This document shows, in pieces, positions 7,153-14,661 of a stretch of DNA of 19,677 bases; the first letter of the stretch is position 1, and every line of letters begins with the position of its first letter. Origin of the DNA: Alkalihalobacillus pseudalcaliphilus (GTDB taxonomy: Bacteria > Bacillota > Bacilli > Bacillales > Bacillaceae_D). The translations under genes were made by a program, and so were the position numbers. The DNA lies in NCBI RefSeq assembly GCF_028610675.1, contig NZ_JAQQWS010000024.1, forward strand, positions 1 to 19,677, written 5' to 3'. Below the pieces are notes generated by a model that was given only the letters and a program-made list of their open reading frames with translations, had not been told where the DNA came from and did no database searches.

Positions 7153-8049
7153 ATGAGTCAAGAAGTGAATAACCCTTCTACCTCGAATCCACCTTCTATT
7201 AATCCTAGAATAGAGAGCTGGAAGATATTCTATAAGAAGCTTCGGAAAAACAGAGCTGCCATGTTTGGTGGAATTTTAGTTCTTTTGTTCATAATTGTCG
7301 CAATCATCGGACCTTACTTTACCCCTTATGATCCTGGTCAAACGAATTACCAAGTAAAACTAGCACCACCATCTGCTGACCATTGGTTTGGCACCGATCA
7401 TCACGGACGTGATATCTTTAGTCGAATTATTCACGGTATGGGTATTACATTAATGATTGGTTTCGCCTCCGTATTTGCCAGTGCCATTATCGGTACTACC
7501 ATTGGTATTGTTTCCGGATACTATGGTGGCAGACTTGATAACTTCATTATGAGAATCATGGATGTACTACTGGCGTTCCCTGGTATTTTACTAGCTTTAG
7601 CAATCGTCTCAGTACTCGGACCTTCTATTGAAAATGTAATCATTGCCGTTGCGATTTTCTCGGTACCTGTCTTTGCAAGAATTGCCCGGGGTTCAACGTT
7701 ATCTGTTCGTAAATTAGAATATATTGATGCGGTAAAAGCATTAGGTGCAAGTGATTCAAGAATTATCTTTAAACATATTTTACCGAATGTTACATCGCCT
7801 CTTATTGTTCAAACAACTCTAAGTATTGCCACAGCGATTTTATCTGCAAGTGGTTTATCCTTTATCGGACTTGGTGCACAACCACCATCACCAGAGTGGG
7901 GAGCGATGTTAAGTGATGGACGAGCTTATTTATATCAAGCAGGTCATGTTGCTTTTTTCCCTGGTATGATGATTGTTATTGTTGTACTAGCCTTTAATAT
8001 TTTCGGTGATGGATTAAGAGATGCCCTTGATCCAAAAATGAAAGCCTAG
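7153..8049 (+). CDS. ABC transporter permease, OppC/DppC type
   Basis: One of two inner-membrane channel subunits of the importer. The 298 residues begin with a cytoplasmic tail, then a first membrane helix (about 38-55), the periplasmic-side segment containing the OppC signature FGTDHHGRDIFSR, and a bundle of further helices. The ATPase-contact EAA loop is visible as YIDAVKALGASDSRIIFKHI in the second half. ATG start with AAAGGATG upstream. It is the first gene of the plus-strand operon, so the C-type permease precedes the B-type one, the reverse of most opp/dpp operons. Substrate not determinable. Confidence 0.93.
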   Translation: MSQEVNNPSTSNPPSINPRIESWKIFYKKLRKNRAAMFGGILVLLFIIVAIIGPYFTPYDPGQTNYQVKLAPPSADHWFGTDHHGRDIFSRIIHGMGITLMIGFASVFASAIIGTTIGIVSGYYGGRLDNFIMRIMDVLLAFPGILLALAIVSVLGPSIENVIIAVAIFSVPVFARIARGSTLSVRKLEYIDAVKALGASDSRIIFKHILPNVTSPLIVQTTLSIATAILSASGLSFIGLGAQPPSPEWGAMLSDGRAYLYQAGHVAFFPGMMIVIVVLAFNIFGDGLRDALDPKMKA

Positions 8050-8064
8050 AAAGGAGGACCTACT

Positions 8065-8985
8065 TTGTTTAAATTTATTATTCGCCGACTTATTCAAACG
8101 ATACCAGTACTGATCGGTGTATCTATCGTTGTATTTAGTTTAATGTTTTTAATCCCAGGTGATCCCGCACAAATTATTGCTGGAGAAAGTGCTACAACTG
8201 AACAAATTGAACAAATGAGAGAACGCTTAGGCTTAAATGATCCAATTGTTGTTCAATACTGGAACTTCATTAGTGGTGCTGTTCAAGGTGACTTAGGAGA
8301 CTCCCTTCGAAGTGGACGTTCTGTAACAGATGAAATTTCCTTACGTTTTTGGACAACGGTTGAATTAGCCATATATAGTACGATATTAAGTGTATTTTTA
8401 GGACTTATTGCAGGAGTTATTTCTGCGACAAGACATAATACATTTGTTGATTCTGGTATTATGTTAATTGCTTTATTTGGACTATCCATGCCTAACTTCT
8501 GGCTCGGATTAATGTTAATCAAATATTTAGCTGTAGACTTTATGTGGTTTTCTCCTTCTGGTTGGGGTGACTTCCAATCAATGGTTCTGCCAGTAATTAC
8601 ACTCGGTACATCTGGTGCAGCCATTATCGCCCGGATGACACGCTCAAGTATGCTAGAAGTTATTGGCCAAGATTATATTAGAACTGCTCGTGCCAAAGGA
8701 GTTAAAGAACAAGTTGTTGTTTATAGACACGCTTTAAAAAATGCGATGATTCCTGTTGTTACTGTTGTTGGTTTATCCTTTGGATCCCTCCTTGGAGGAA
8801 CAGTTATCACAGAGCAAATTTTCGCCATTAACGGAATGGGACGTTTAATGATTGATGCGATCCTAGCTCGTGACTTCCCAATTGTTCAAGGAACGGTATT
8901 AGTCGTATCACTACTATTTGTATTAGTTAATCTAGTAGTCGATGTTCTTTATAGAGTTCTAAATAAACGTATTGATTTAGATTAG
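8065..8985 (+). CDS. ABC transporter permease, OppB/DppB type
   Basis: The partner channel subunit. Its 306 residues begin with the family pattern IIRRLIQTIPVLIGVSIVVF, then the LIPGDPA motif, and carry the EAA loop YIRTARAKGVKEQVVVYRHA at about residues 208-227, followed by the typical C-terminal helix and DVLYRVLNKRID. Six membrane helices are expected for the family. The start is TTG, eight bases after AAGGAGG; there is no competing ATG. The preceding permease stops 15 bases upstream, so the two are co-translated. Confidence 0.94.
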   Translation: MFKFIIRRLIQTIPVLIGVSIVVFSLMFLIPGDPAQIIAGESATTEQIEQMRERLGLNDPIVVQYWNFISGAVQGDLGDSLRSGRSVTDEISLRFWTTVELAIYSTILSVFLGLIAGVISATRHNTFVDSGIMLIALFGLSMPNFWLGLMLIKYLAVDFMWFSPSGWGDFQSMVLPVITLGTSGAAIIARMTRSSMLEVIGQDYIRTARAKGVKEQVVVYRHALKNAMIPVVTVVGLSFGSLLGGTVITEQIFAINGMGRLMIDAILARDFPIVQGTVLVVSLLFVLVNLVVDVLYRVLNKRIDLD

Positions 8986-9011
8986 GCCTTTTTAGGAAAG
9001 GGAGTGAAATA

Positions 9012-10040
9012 ATGAGTAAAAATGAAACGATTTTAGATGTTCGCCAATTACAAACATCTTTTTATATGAGTGATTTAGAAGTAAAAGCAGTAGATGGCGT
9101 ATCCTTTAAAGTACCTAAAGGTAAAACCCTAGGCATTGTAGGGGAATCCGGTTCAGGAAAAAGTATTACTTCTCTATCGATTCTACGCTTATTACAAAAC
9201 CCAGGGAAAGTTAAGGGCGGCGAGATTATCTTTAATGGAGAAAATCTTTTAGATAAATCCGAAGCACAAATGAGAAAAATTCGTGGAAATGAAATTTCAA
9301 TGATTTTCCAGGAACCGATGACATCTCTAAATCCTGTTTACACAGTAGGTCAACAAATCGGTGAGTCTTTTCAAATCCATGAAAAATTAAACAAAAAAGA
9401 AGCCAAAAAACGCTCGATTGACATGCTTAAGCTCGTAGGTATCCCATCACCAGAGAAACGTGTCGATCAATATCCATTTGAATTATCTGGTGGTATGCGT
9501 CAACGTGTCATGATTGCTATGGCTTTAGCCTGTAATCCGCAGCTACTAATTGCTGATGAACCAACGACTGCCCTTGATGTAACCATTCAAGCACAGATTC
9601 TTGAATTAATGAAGGACTTACAAGAACGTTTAGGTATGTCGATCATCATGATTACACATGACTTAGGTGTTGTAGCCGAAACCTGTGATTATGTAGCTGT
9701 TATGTATTGTGGTAAAGTCGTCGAGTATGCATCTGTCAAAGATCTATTTAACAACCCACGTCACCCATATACAGTTGGTTTATTGAATTCTCTTCCTAAA
9801 CACGATGAGGATGTGGAAGGCGATTTAGAAATTATCCCTGGCTCTGTCCCAAGTCCAGCTGAAATGCCGACAGGATGCCGCTTCGCTCCGCGTTGTGCAT
9901 TTGCAAGTGATATATGTAAAGAGCTTCCTGACTTAGAAGAAGATGAAAATGGCAATCAAATTCGCTGTTGGATCTATTCAGATAAGTGGGATGGCAACCC
10001 GGAGGTGAACGTTCATGAAAAAAGAACTGCTCAAAGTTGA
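9012..10040 (+). CDS. ABC transporter ATP-binding protein, OppD/DppD type
   Basis: One of the two nucleotide-binding subunits that power the importer. Motifs in its 342 residues: Walker A GESGSGKS (44-51), Q-loop in FQEP (99-102), signature LSGGMRQ (158-164), Walker B LLIADEP (178-184), switch ITHD (214-217). The C-terminal extension carries the cysteine cluster CRFAPRC...C...RCW that is typical of oligopeptide-family ATPases and proposed to bind an iron-sulfur cluster in some members. ATG with GGGAGTG upstream. It overlaps the next gene by 26 bases, so the two are translationally coupled. Confidence 0.95.
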   Translation: MSKNETILDVRQLQTSFYMSDLEVKAVDGVSFKVPKGKTLGIVGESGSGKSITSLSILRLLQNPGKVKGGEIIFNGENLLDKSEAQMRKIRGNEISMIFQEPMTSLNPVYTVGQQIGESFQIHEKLNKKEAKKRSIDMLKLVGIPSPEKRVDQYPFELSGGMRQRVMIAMALACNPQLLIADEPTTALDVTIQAQILELMKDLQERLGMSIIMITHDLGVVAETCDYVAVMYCGKVVEYASVKDLFNNPRHPYTVGLLNSLPKHDEDVEGDLEIIPGSVPSPAEMPTGCRFAPRCAFASDICKELPDLEEDENGNQIRCWIYSDKWDGNPEVNVHEKRTAQS

Positions 10041-11028
10041 GAATTTAAAACAATATTTCCCGATTAAAGGCGGTCTTTTAGGCCGAACAGTTAATCACGT
10101 TAAAGCCGTCGATGATGTATCTTTTACCATTTATGAAGGTGAAACCGTATCGATTGTTGGTGAATCTGGTTGTGGTAAATCAACGACAGGTAGGGCCATC
10201 CTTCGCCTAGACGAACCTACAGCTGGTAAAATTGAATTTGATGGTGAGGATTTACTTACTATTAGTAAACGTAATATGCGTAAGAAGAGAAAAGATTTAC
10301 AAATCATTTTCCAAGATCCTTATGCTTCGATTAACCCTCGCCAAACGGTTCGTCAAATTTTAGAAGAAGCGATGATTATTCAAGATGTTCTACCAAAAGA
10401 AAAAAGAGAAGCACGTATTCGTGAGCTTATGCAAACGGTTGGTCTAGGTTCACATCAAATTGATCGTTTCCCACATGAATTCAGTGGTGGACAACGTCAG
10501 CGTGTCGGAATCGCTCGTGCCTTAACGGTCGATCCTAAGCTCATTATTTGTGATGAAGCTGTATCGGCACTTGATGTATCGATTCAAGCACAAGTCATTA
10601 ATCTTTTAAAGAAGCTACAAAAAGACTTTAAACTCACGTACTTATTCATTTCTCATGATTTAGGTGTCGTACGTCATATTTCTGATCGTGTTATTGTTAT
10701 GTATTTAGGACGTATTGTGGAGATCGCTGATAAAAAATCTTTATTTACGAACCCTCAACATCCTTATACAAAGGCGTTATTATCCGCCATTCCTTCAACC
10801 GACCCTGAAGGAAAGAAGGACCGAATCATTCTTAAAGGTGATGTTCCTTCCCCAATCGATCCACCAAAGGGCTGCCGCTTCCATACACGCTGTCCTTTCG
10901 CGACAGATAAATGTAAAGAAGAAACACCAGAATTACGCACAACAGACTTCATGAAAGAAGGACATCAAGCCGCATGTCACTACATGGAGGAAATTAAAGC
11001 AGGTACTAAAGAACCTAATTACGTATAA
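10015..11028 (+). CDS. ABC transporter ATP-binding protein, OppF/DppF type
   Basis: The second nucleotide-binding subunit. Its 337 residues show the F-type opening YFPIKGGLLGRTVNHVKAVD, Walker A GESGCGKS (49-56), Q-loop FQDP (99-102), signature FSGGQRQR (156-163), Walker B LIICDEA (176-182), switch SHD (213-215), and the C-terminal CRFHTRCPFATDKC cluster. Its GGAGGTGA site and ATG lie inside the end of the preceding gene. Walker B is followed by Ala-Val-Ser rather than Pro-Thr-Thr, which is usual for F-type subunits. Last gene of the operon; a strong terminator follows within 10 bases. Confidence 0.95.
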   Translation: MKKELLKVENLKQYFPIKGGLLGRTVNHVKAVDDVSFTIYEGETVSIVGESGCGKSTTGRAILRLDEPTAGKIEFDGEDLLTISKRNMRKKRKDLQIIFQDPYASINPRQTVRQILEEAMIIQDVLPKEKREARIRELMQTVGLGSHQIDRFPHEFSGGQRQRVGIARALTVDPKLIICDEAVSALDVSIQAQVINLLKKLQKDFKLTYLFISHDLGVVRHISDRVIVMYLGRIVEIADKKSLFTNPQHPYTKALLSAIPSTDPEGKKDRIILKGDVPSPIDPPKGCRFHTRCPFATDKCKEETPELRTTDFMKEGHQAACHYMEEIKAGTKEPNYV

Positions 11029-11034
11029 ACAACC

Positions 11035-11063
11035 GCCCTACTTTGAGAAAAGTGGGGCTTTTT
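11035..11063 (+). terminator. Terminator of the permease-ATPase operon
   Basis: GCCCTACTTT-GAGA-AAAGTGGGGC, a 10-bp stem with one G-U pair and a 4-base loop, then five T. The T tract is also the first bases of the inverted-repeat element that starts at 11059. Confidence 0.92.
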
Positions 11064-11265
11064 GTATGGAAGTGTACTAAAGATGATAGTTTATCCCTTC
11101 GAAGATCGCTACGGGAATGGGGGCACGCTTTCCGCAGGCGGGCGCTGAGCTAATCGGCTACGCCGCTGGATCTCAGCCTGCCCTCTCCTCCTGCAGGAGT
11201 CGGCCCCCATTCCCTCCGCTCGGGTTGGTGCAGGCTTCTTGTTTTGTACACTTCTCATACAAAAA
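11059..11265. repeat. MITE-like palindromic element R1
   Basis: About 207 bases bounded by near-perfect inverted ends: TTTTTGTATGGAAGTGTAC (11059-11077) against GTACACTTCTCATACAAAAA (11246-11265), differing by one extra base. Inside is a second perfect 12-bp inverted pair, GGGAATGGGGGC (11113-11124) with GCCCCCATTCCC (11203-11214), enclosing a GC-rich core with further nested stems (GGGC-CTGAG / CTCAG-GCCC). No coding capacity. It resembles the GC-rich palindromic intergenic repeats common in Bacillaceae (from memory). There are no obvious target duplications. Confidence 0.75.
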
Positions 11266-11359
11266 TAAATGAATGAAAAGTAACAAAAGCCAGTAAGATA
11301 AAAGCAAACCCCCTACTTTCATCTTTGTTGGTGCAAAGTGAATTTGCTCGCCATGAGTG

Positions 11360-11500
11360 TTTTGTATGGAAGTTGTTGATGCTGGAATGCGGAGTTACTC
11401 GCCGCTACCGGAAATTATGCCTGCGTCCTGCGGGTACTGCTCATAAAAACTCTTACAACATTCATTAAGATGAAAAAAATAAAACCAAAATGAATAAGTA
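11360..11500. repeat. Repeat fragment R2, core deleted
   Basis: It opens with the same end, TTTTGTATGGAAGTT (11360-11374), continues with CTCGCCGCTACCGGAAATTATG and CGTCCTGCGG shared with R3, then jumps directly to the right flank (ctcataaaaactcttacaac and an A-rich tail ending in aaaatgaat) shared with R3 and R4. The middle of the GC-rich core is absent, so it is a deletion derivative. Ends are approximate. Confidence 0.6.
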
Positions 11501-11762
11501 GCCGCCAAATATCATGCAGCTGAAAATCATCTTATAAAGCCAGAGCCATCTACAAAAGGCTTCTATGCTTCATTGGTTTTCTTAAATATCCGTCATTTAT
11601 ATCCAAGGAATAAAAATGAGAACTTCTACTTAGAGAGGCTTTCTCCAAGGAGTGGAGACTCTATTTATTTTAAATCCTGCATTTATATTTATAAAATTCA
11701 GAATATGTGTTACGTTTTATTTGAATTGTTAGATCTTTTTATTCTTATTAGGGGGTGCTATT
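11501..11762. other. Intergenic stretch between repeats, no gene seen
   Basis: AT-rich DNA upstream of the small ORF at 11763. The only frame of note lacks a ribosome site. A short dyad (CTCC-AA-GGAG, near 11645) is present. No convincing promoter could be assigned to the small ORF. Confidence 0.4.
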
Positions 11763-11864
11763 TTGGAAAAAGAAGTGAAGAAAAGCATGCTTAAATTAAT
11801 TTTTATTTTTACAATTGGTATTATCTTGGTTTTGTTAGTACCATTTCTTTTTTCTTATTTATGA
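11763..11864 (+). CDS. Small single-membrane-segment peptide (33 residues), unknown function
   Basis: A TTG start seven bases after GGGGG opens a 33-codon frame ending in TGA. The peptide has a charged N-terminus (MEKEVKKS), then about 24 uninterrupted hydrophobic residues (LKLIFIFTIGIILVLLVPFL and beyond) ending in Tyr-Leu. This is the layout of small one-helix membrane proteins such as oxidase accessory subunits, toxins or sporulation peptides, but I recognise no family. It sits alone inside a repeat field, with no partner gene. Composition could arise by chance in AT-rich DNA; the good ribosome site and clean charge-then-helix pattern are the reasons to list it. Confidence 0.45.
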   Translation: MEKEVKKSMLKLIFIFTIGIILVLLVPFLFSYL

Positions 11865-12001
11865 TCATTAACCCTATTAAATTCGTAACAAACTAGAACT
11901 GCTCCAATATTAGCCCTGCAAGTCCAAAAGTTCCAGCAGTACATGTTTCATACAAAATGAAGCTACAATTTTGTTCTTTGATTGTTGTTGGCTTTTCATT
12001 T

Positions 12002-12250
12002 ATTTTGTATGGAAGTTAGTGCGAACATGGTGCGTTGCTCGCCGCTACCGAAAATTATGCTCCGCGTCCTGCGGGGTGGCGCTGAGCTAACTGGCACAGC
12101 TAGCGGATTTCAGCTCTGCCATTACGTCCCAACGGAGTCTCCGCATATTTTCGTCCGCTGGCTACTGCTGAATCTCAATTTATGAAAACATTCTCACAAC
12201 ATTTATTAAAATAAAAAGAAGATAACAAAAGTGAAAGAAGAACCACCAAT
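12002..12250. repeat. Repeat copy R3
   Basis: It begins with ATTTTGTATGGAAGTT, then the core CTCGCCGCTACCGAAAATTATG, CGTCCTGCGG, GGCGCTGAGCTAA and a 59-base block (12102-12160) identical to 12364-12422. Its arms can fold: GAAAATTATGC near the left pairs, with one bulge, with GCATATTTTC near the right. An A-rich right flank follows. An inverted copy of the end motif (gtttcatacaaaatgaag) lies just upstream near 11946. No coding function. Confidence 0.7.
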
Positions 12251-12279
12251 CACAGGTAAACGTCACTTCATGTTTGTTG

Positions 12280-12500
12280 ATACTCATATGAGGCTCTATA
12301 CTTACCGCTACCAAAAATCATGCTCCGCAACAATCACGTGGCGCGGAGCTAATTGGCGTAGCCAGCGGATTTCAGCTCTGCCATTACGTCCCAACGGAGT
12401 CTCCGCATATTTTCGTCCGCTGAGTACCGCTCATTCTCAAATTTAAAATCATTCTTACAACAAATATAAAAAAACAAGACCAAAGTGAATGAAGAGCCGA
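12280..12500. repeat. Repeat copy R4
   Basis: It shares ACCGCTACCAAAAATCATGCTCCGC, GGAGCTAATTGGC and the identical 59-base block (12364-12422) with R3, then the right flank ctcattctcaa...acaaca and the tail ccaaagtgaatgaagagcc that also ends R2. The left TTTTGTATGG end is not recognisable. With R1-R3 this makes four relatives within 1.4 kb on one strand. Confidence 0.7.
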
Positions 12501-12647
12501 AATGCTAAAGGCAATCACCAACTTTCATAATGAAACAGATTCACATCGCCACCAGCAAATATGAAAGTATGGTTTCGCTCATTAACTGGTGGCTTTCCAT
12601 TCATAAACGGTTTTGAGGATTCTCATATTATGCCGTAGCCCCGCCAC
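12501..12647. other. Intergenic stretch, nothing recognised
   Basis: No open frame, RNA gene or strong dyad seen. It joins repeat R4 to the structured element on the right. Confidence 0.4.
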
Positions 12648-12910
12648 TTTTTGGAAGTTGCCCGTAAGGGCTTTCCAAAAAAATTCAGCGCACCGCACAA
12701 ACAGCCACAAACAACAAAAAAAGAGAGAGTAGTAACCCATCAGGATAGCTTCTAATATCCAAGTGTTTTTGGACCGTTAGCCAAGATCGCTTGGCTACTT
12801 CACGCTCGCGTGAAGTTTTGAAAATCGAAACCGCCATTCAGAAGAATTCATTCATCTGATAAGGCGATTTCGATTTTCAAAAACGGACCAAAAACAAAGA
12901 CCGAAAGGTC
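12648..12910. repeat. Structured repeat, copy B, with cloverleaf core (12765-12895)
   Basis: It aligns with copy A (403-555) over 12676-12830. Core: outer arms GTTTTTGGACCGTT (12765-12778) and AACGGACCAAAAAC (12882-12895) pair in 13 of 14 positions. Between them, without a spare base, lie AGCCAAG-ATCG-CTTGGCT (12779-12796), ACTTCACG-CTCG-CGTGAAGT (12797-12816) and a long arm with 14 perfect pairs (12817-12830 with 12868-12881), continued by GCC/GGC and TCAGA/TCTGA. Outside are a left hairpin with a GTAA loop (12648-12681) and a right one, GACC-GAAA-GGTC (12899-12910). No coding capacity. It could be a palindromic mobile repeat or a structured RNA; direction of transcription unknown. Confidence 0.8.
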
Positions 12911-12971
12911 AACATACATGAGCATTAGCACTAACTTTCATATAAAGAACTGCTTTTATTTCCCAAAAAAT

Positions 12972-13002
12972 AATAAAAGACCTGCCCCCAATCAGGCAGA
13001 TC
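12972..13002 (-). terminator. Terminator of serS
   Basis: On the minus strand GATCTGCC-(8 nt)-GGCAGGTC, one G-U pair, followed by TTTTATT, about 10 bases after the serS stop. Confidence 0.85.
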
Positions 13003-13010
13003 CATCATTA

Positions 13011-14291
13011 TTATTTATTTGTTATATATTCTTTATTACCCATATAAGGTCTTAACACTTCTGGAATTAAAACGGTACCGTCTGCTTGCTGATAATTTTC
13101 AAGAATTGCTGCAACAGTCCGACCAACCGCTAATCCAGAACCATTCAACGTATGAACAAACTCCGGCTTCCCTTTTGCCTCGCGTCTAAATTTAATATTC
13201 GCTCTTCTAGCTTGGAAATCTTCAAAGTTACTGCATGAAGAAATCTCCTTATACTCCCCATAACTCGGTAGCCACACTTCTAAGTCATATTTCTTTGCTG
13301 CAGTAAAACCTAAATCCGCACTGCACATGCTTAAAACACGATATGGTAACCCTAAAAGCTGTAAAACCTTCTCGGCATGAGAAGTCAATAATTCAAGTTG
13401 CTCATAAGAATCTTCCGGCTTTACAAAACGGACTAGCTCTACTTTATTAAATTGATGCTGACGAATTAATCCTCTCGTATCACGTCCTGCAGAGCCTGCC
13501 TCAGAACGGAAATTGGCACTGTATGCTGTATAAGCAATCGGTAATTGCTCAGCTTTAACAATTTCATCACGGTGATAATTAGTTACAGGAACCTCCGCAG
13601 TTGGAATTAAGAAATAATCCTCTTCACGGATTTTAAAAGCATCTTCTTCAAATTTAGGTAATTGCCCTGTCCCTGTCATACTTGCACGATTAACCATATA
13701 TGGTGGTAGTAACTCGACATATCCATGCTCGTCCTCATGTAAGTCCATCATAAAGTTAATTAAAGCACGTTCTAAGCGTGCTCCCTGACCTTTATAGAAA
13801 GTAAATCGACTTCCCGTCACCTTAGCTCCTCGCTCAAAATCGGCAAGTTCCAAGTCTACGGCAATATCCCAATGTGCCTTCGCTTCAAAATCAAATGCAG
13901 GGGTTTCCTTCCACTTTCTTATTTCAACATTATCATCCTCGGTTTCCCCAATTGGTACACTTTCATGTGGTACATTGGGAATCGTTAATAATAAATGATC
14001 TAAATCAGCTTCAACTTTCCGTAACTCCTCATCCAAACCTTTAACACGTTCAGATACTTCCTTCATTTCAGTAATCAAATGATCCGCGTCCTCTTTCGCT
14101 CGCTTTAACTGGGCAACTTCTTGAGAAACCTCATTACGTCGACTTTTTAACTGTTCCACCTCTACAATAAGAGACCTTCTTTTTTCATCAAATGACTCAA
14201 ATTGATCAAGCCCCGAGATGTCTTCTCCTCTTGTTTGCAACTTTTCTTTTATTTGACTAAAATCATTACGTAATCGTTTAATATCAAGCAT
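13011..14291 (-). CDS. serS: Seryl-tRNA synthetase
   Basis: Charges tRNA-Ser (and tRNA-Sec where present) with serine in the cytoplasm. The 426 residues show the N-terminal antiparallel coiled coil (about 30-105) that grips the long variable arm of tRNA-Ser, then the class II catalytic core with motif 2 in FRSEAGSAGRDTRGLIRQHQ, the serine-binding segment around LIPTAEVPVTN, and motif 3 in LNGSGLAVGRTVAAILEN. Length is the normal one for Bacillus. ATG seven bases after AGGAGG. It is preceded by a T-box leader, so expression should rise when tRNA-Ser is uncharged, and followed by its own terminator. Confidence 0.98.
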   Translation of the reverse strand: MLDIKRLRNDFSQIKEKLQTRGEDISGLDQFESFDEKRRSLIVEVEQLKSRRNEVSQEVAQLKRAKEDADHLITEMKEVSERVKGLDEELRKVEADLDHLLLTIPNVPHESVPIGETEDDNVEIRKWKETPAFDFEAKAHWDIAVDLELADFERGAKVTGSRFTFYKGQGARLERALINFMMDLHEDEHGYVELLPPYMVNRASMTGTGQLPKFEEDAFKIREEDYFLIPTAEVPVTNYHRDEIVKAEQLPIAYTAYSANFRSEAGSAGRDTRGLIRQHQFNKVELVRFVKPEDSYEQLELLTSHAEKVLQLLGLPYRVLSMCSADLGFTAAKKYDLEVWLPSYGEYKEISSCSNFEDFQARRANIKFRREAKGKPEFVHTLNGSGLAVGRTVAAILENYQQADGTVLIPEVLRPYMGNKEYITNK

Positions 14292-14342
14292 ATGACTACC
14301 TCCTAATTAATCTATTTAAAAAGGTTAAACCTTTTTAATAAC

Positions 14343-14570
14343 AAAAAAAGTCCCTTTTCCCCCTATGAAAAGGGAAAAGGGACGAGTTATTTTATACCCG
14401 CGTTGCCACCCAAATTGCATTGTTCACGAAGACAATGCCAGCTTAAAAGAGATAACGGCCTCTTACCGAACTAGTTTCCATATCTACTCAATACGTTCTA
14501 CTAGCTAGCTCCAGGATGGATTCTAAGACAGCTTTGACTGGTTTTCAGCAACCACCAGCTCTCTAAAAAC
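14343..14570 (-). promoter_or_regulatory. T-box riboswitch (serine) upstream of serS
   Basis: The leader senses uncharged tRNA-Ser by pairing with its anticodon and 3' end. The minus strand shows, in order: the stem I start AGAGAGCTGGTGG, the specifier region GAA-UCC-AUCC (serine codon UCC at 14518-14520), the conserved T-box GGGTGGCAACGCGGG (bulge around 14399-14408), and a 12-bp terminator stem (14350-14361 with 14372-14383) followed by seven T. The competing antiterminator would use the T-box strand. The specifier codon assignment is by alignment to the usual GAA-codon-A layout. Confidence 0.95.
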
Positions 14571-14632
14571 AAAGCAAATCTTATACTAGTTCCTATCAAC
14601 ACTAAATCAGCTTATTTAAAACTCTTACAAAG

Positions 14633-14661
14633 ATAATAATGGACTTTCCATTGCTTGTCAA
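14633..14661 (-). promoter_or_regulatory. Promoter of the T-box leader and serS
   Basis: On the minus strand TTGACA (14656-14661, perfect), 17 bases, TATTAT (14633-14638). The start would be near 14626, about 55 bases before stem I of the T-box. Confidence 0.82.

Noticed and set aside
11573..11794. 73-codon plus-strand frame overlapping the small peptide ORF
   Set aside because: TTG start without a ribosome site and no recognisable pattern; the 33-codon frame inside it has a far better start.
11982..12446. Two 67-71 codon frames over repeats R3 and R4
   Set aside because: They share a sequence only because the underlying repeats are identical; no ribosome sites.
11059..12910. CRISPR array
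   Set aside because: The repeats are long, palindromic, few and irregularly spaced, with no uniform spacers and no cas genes.
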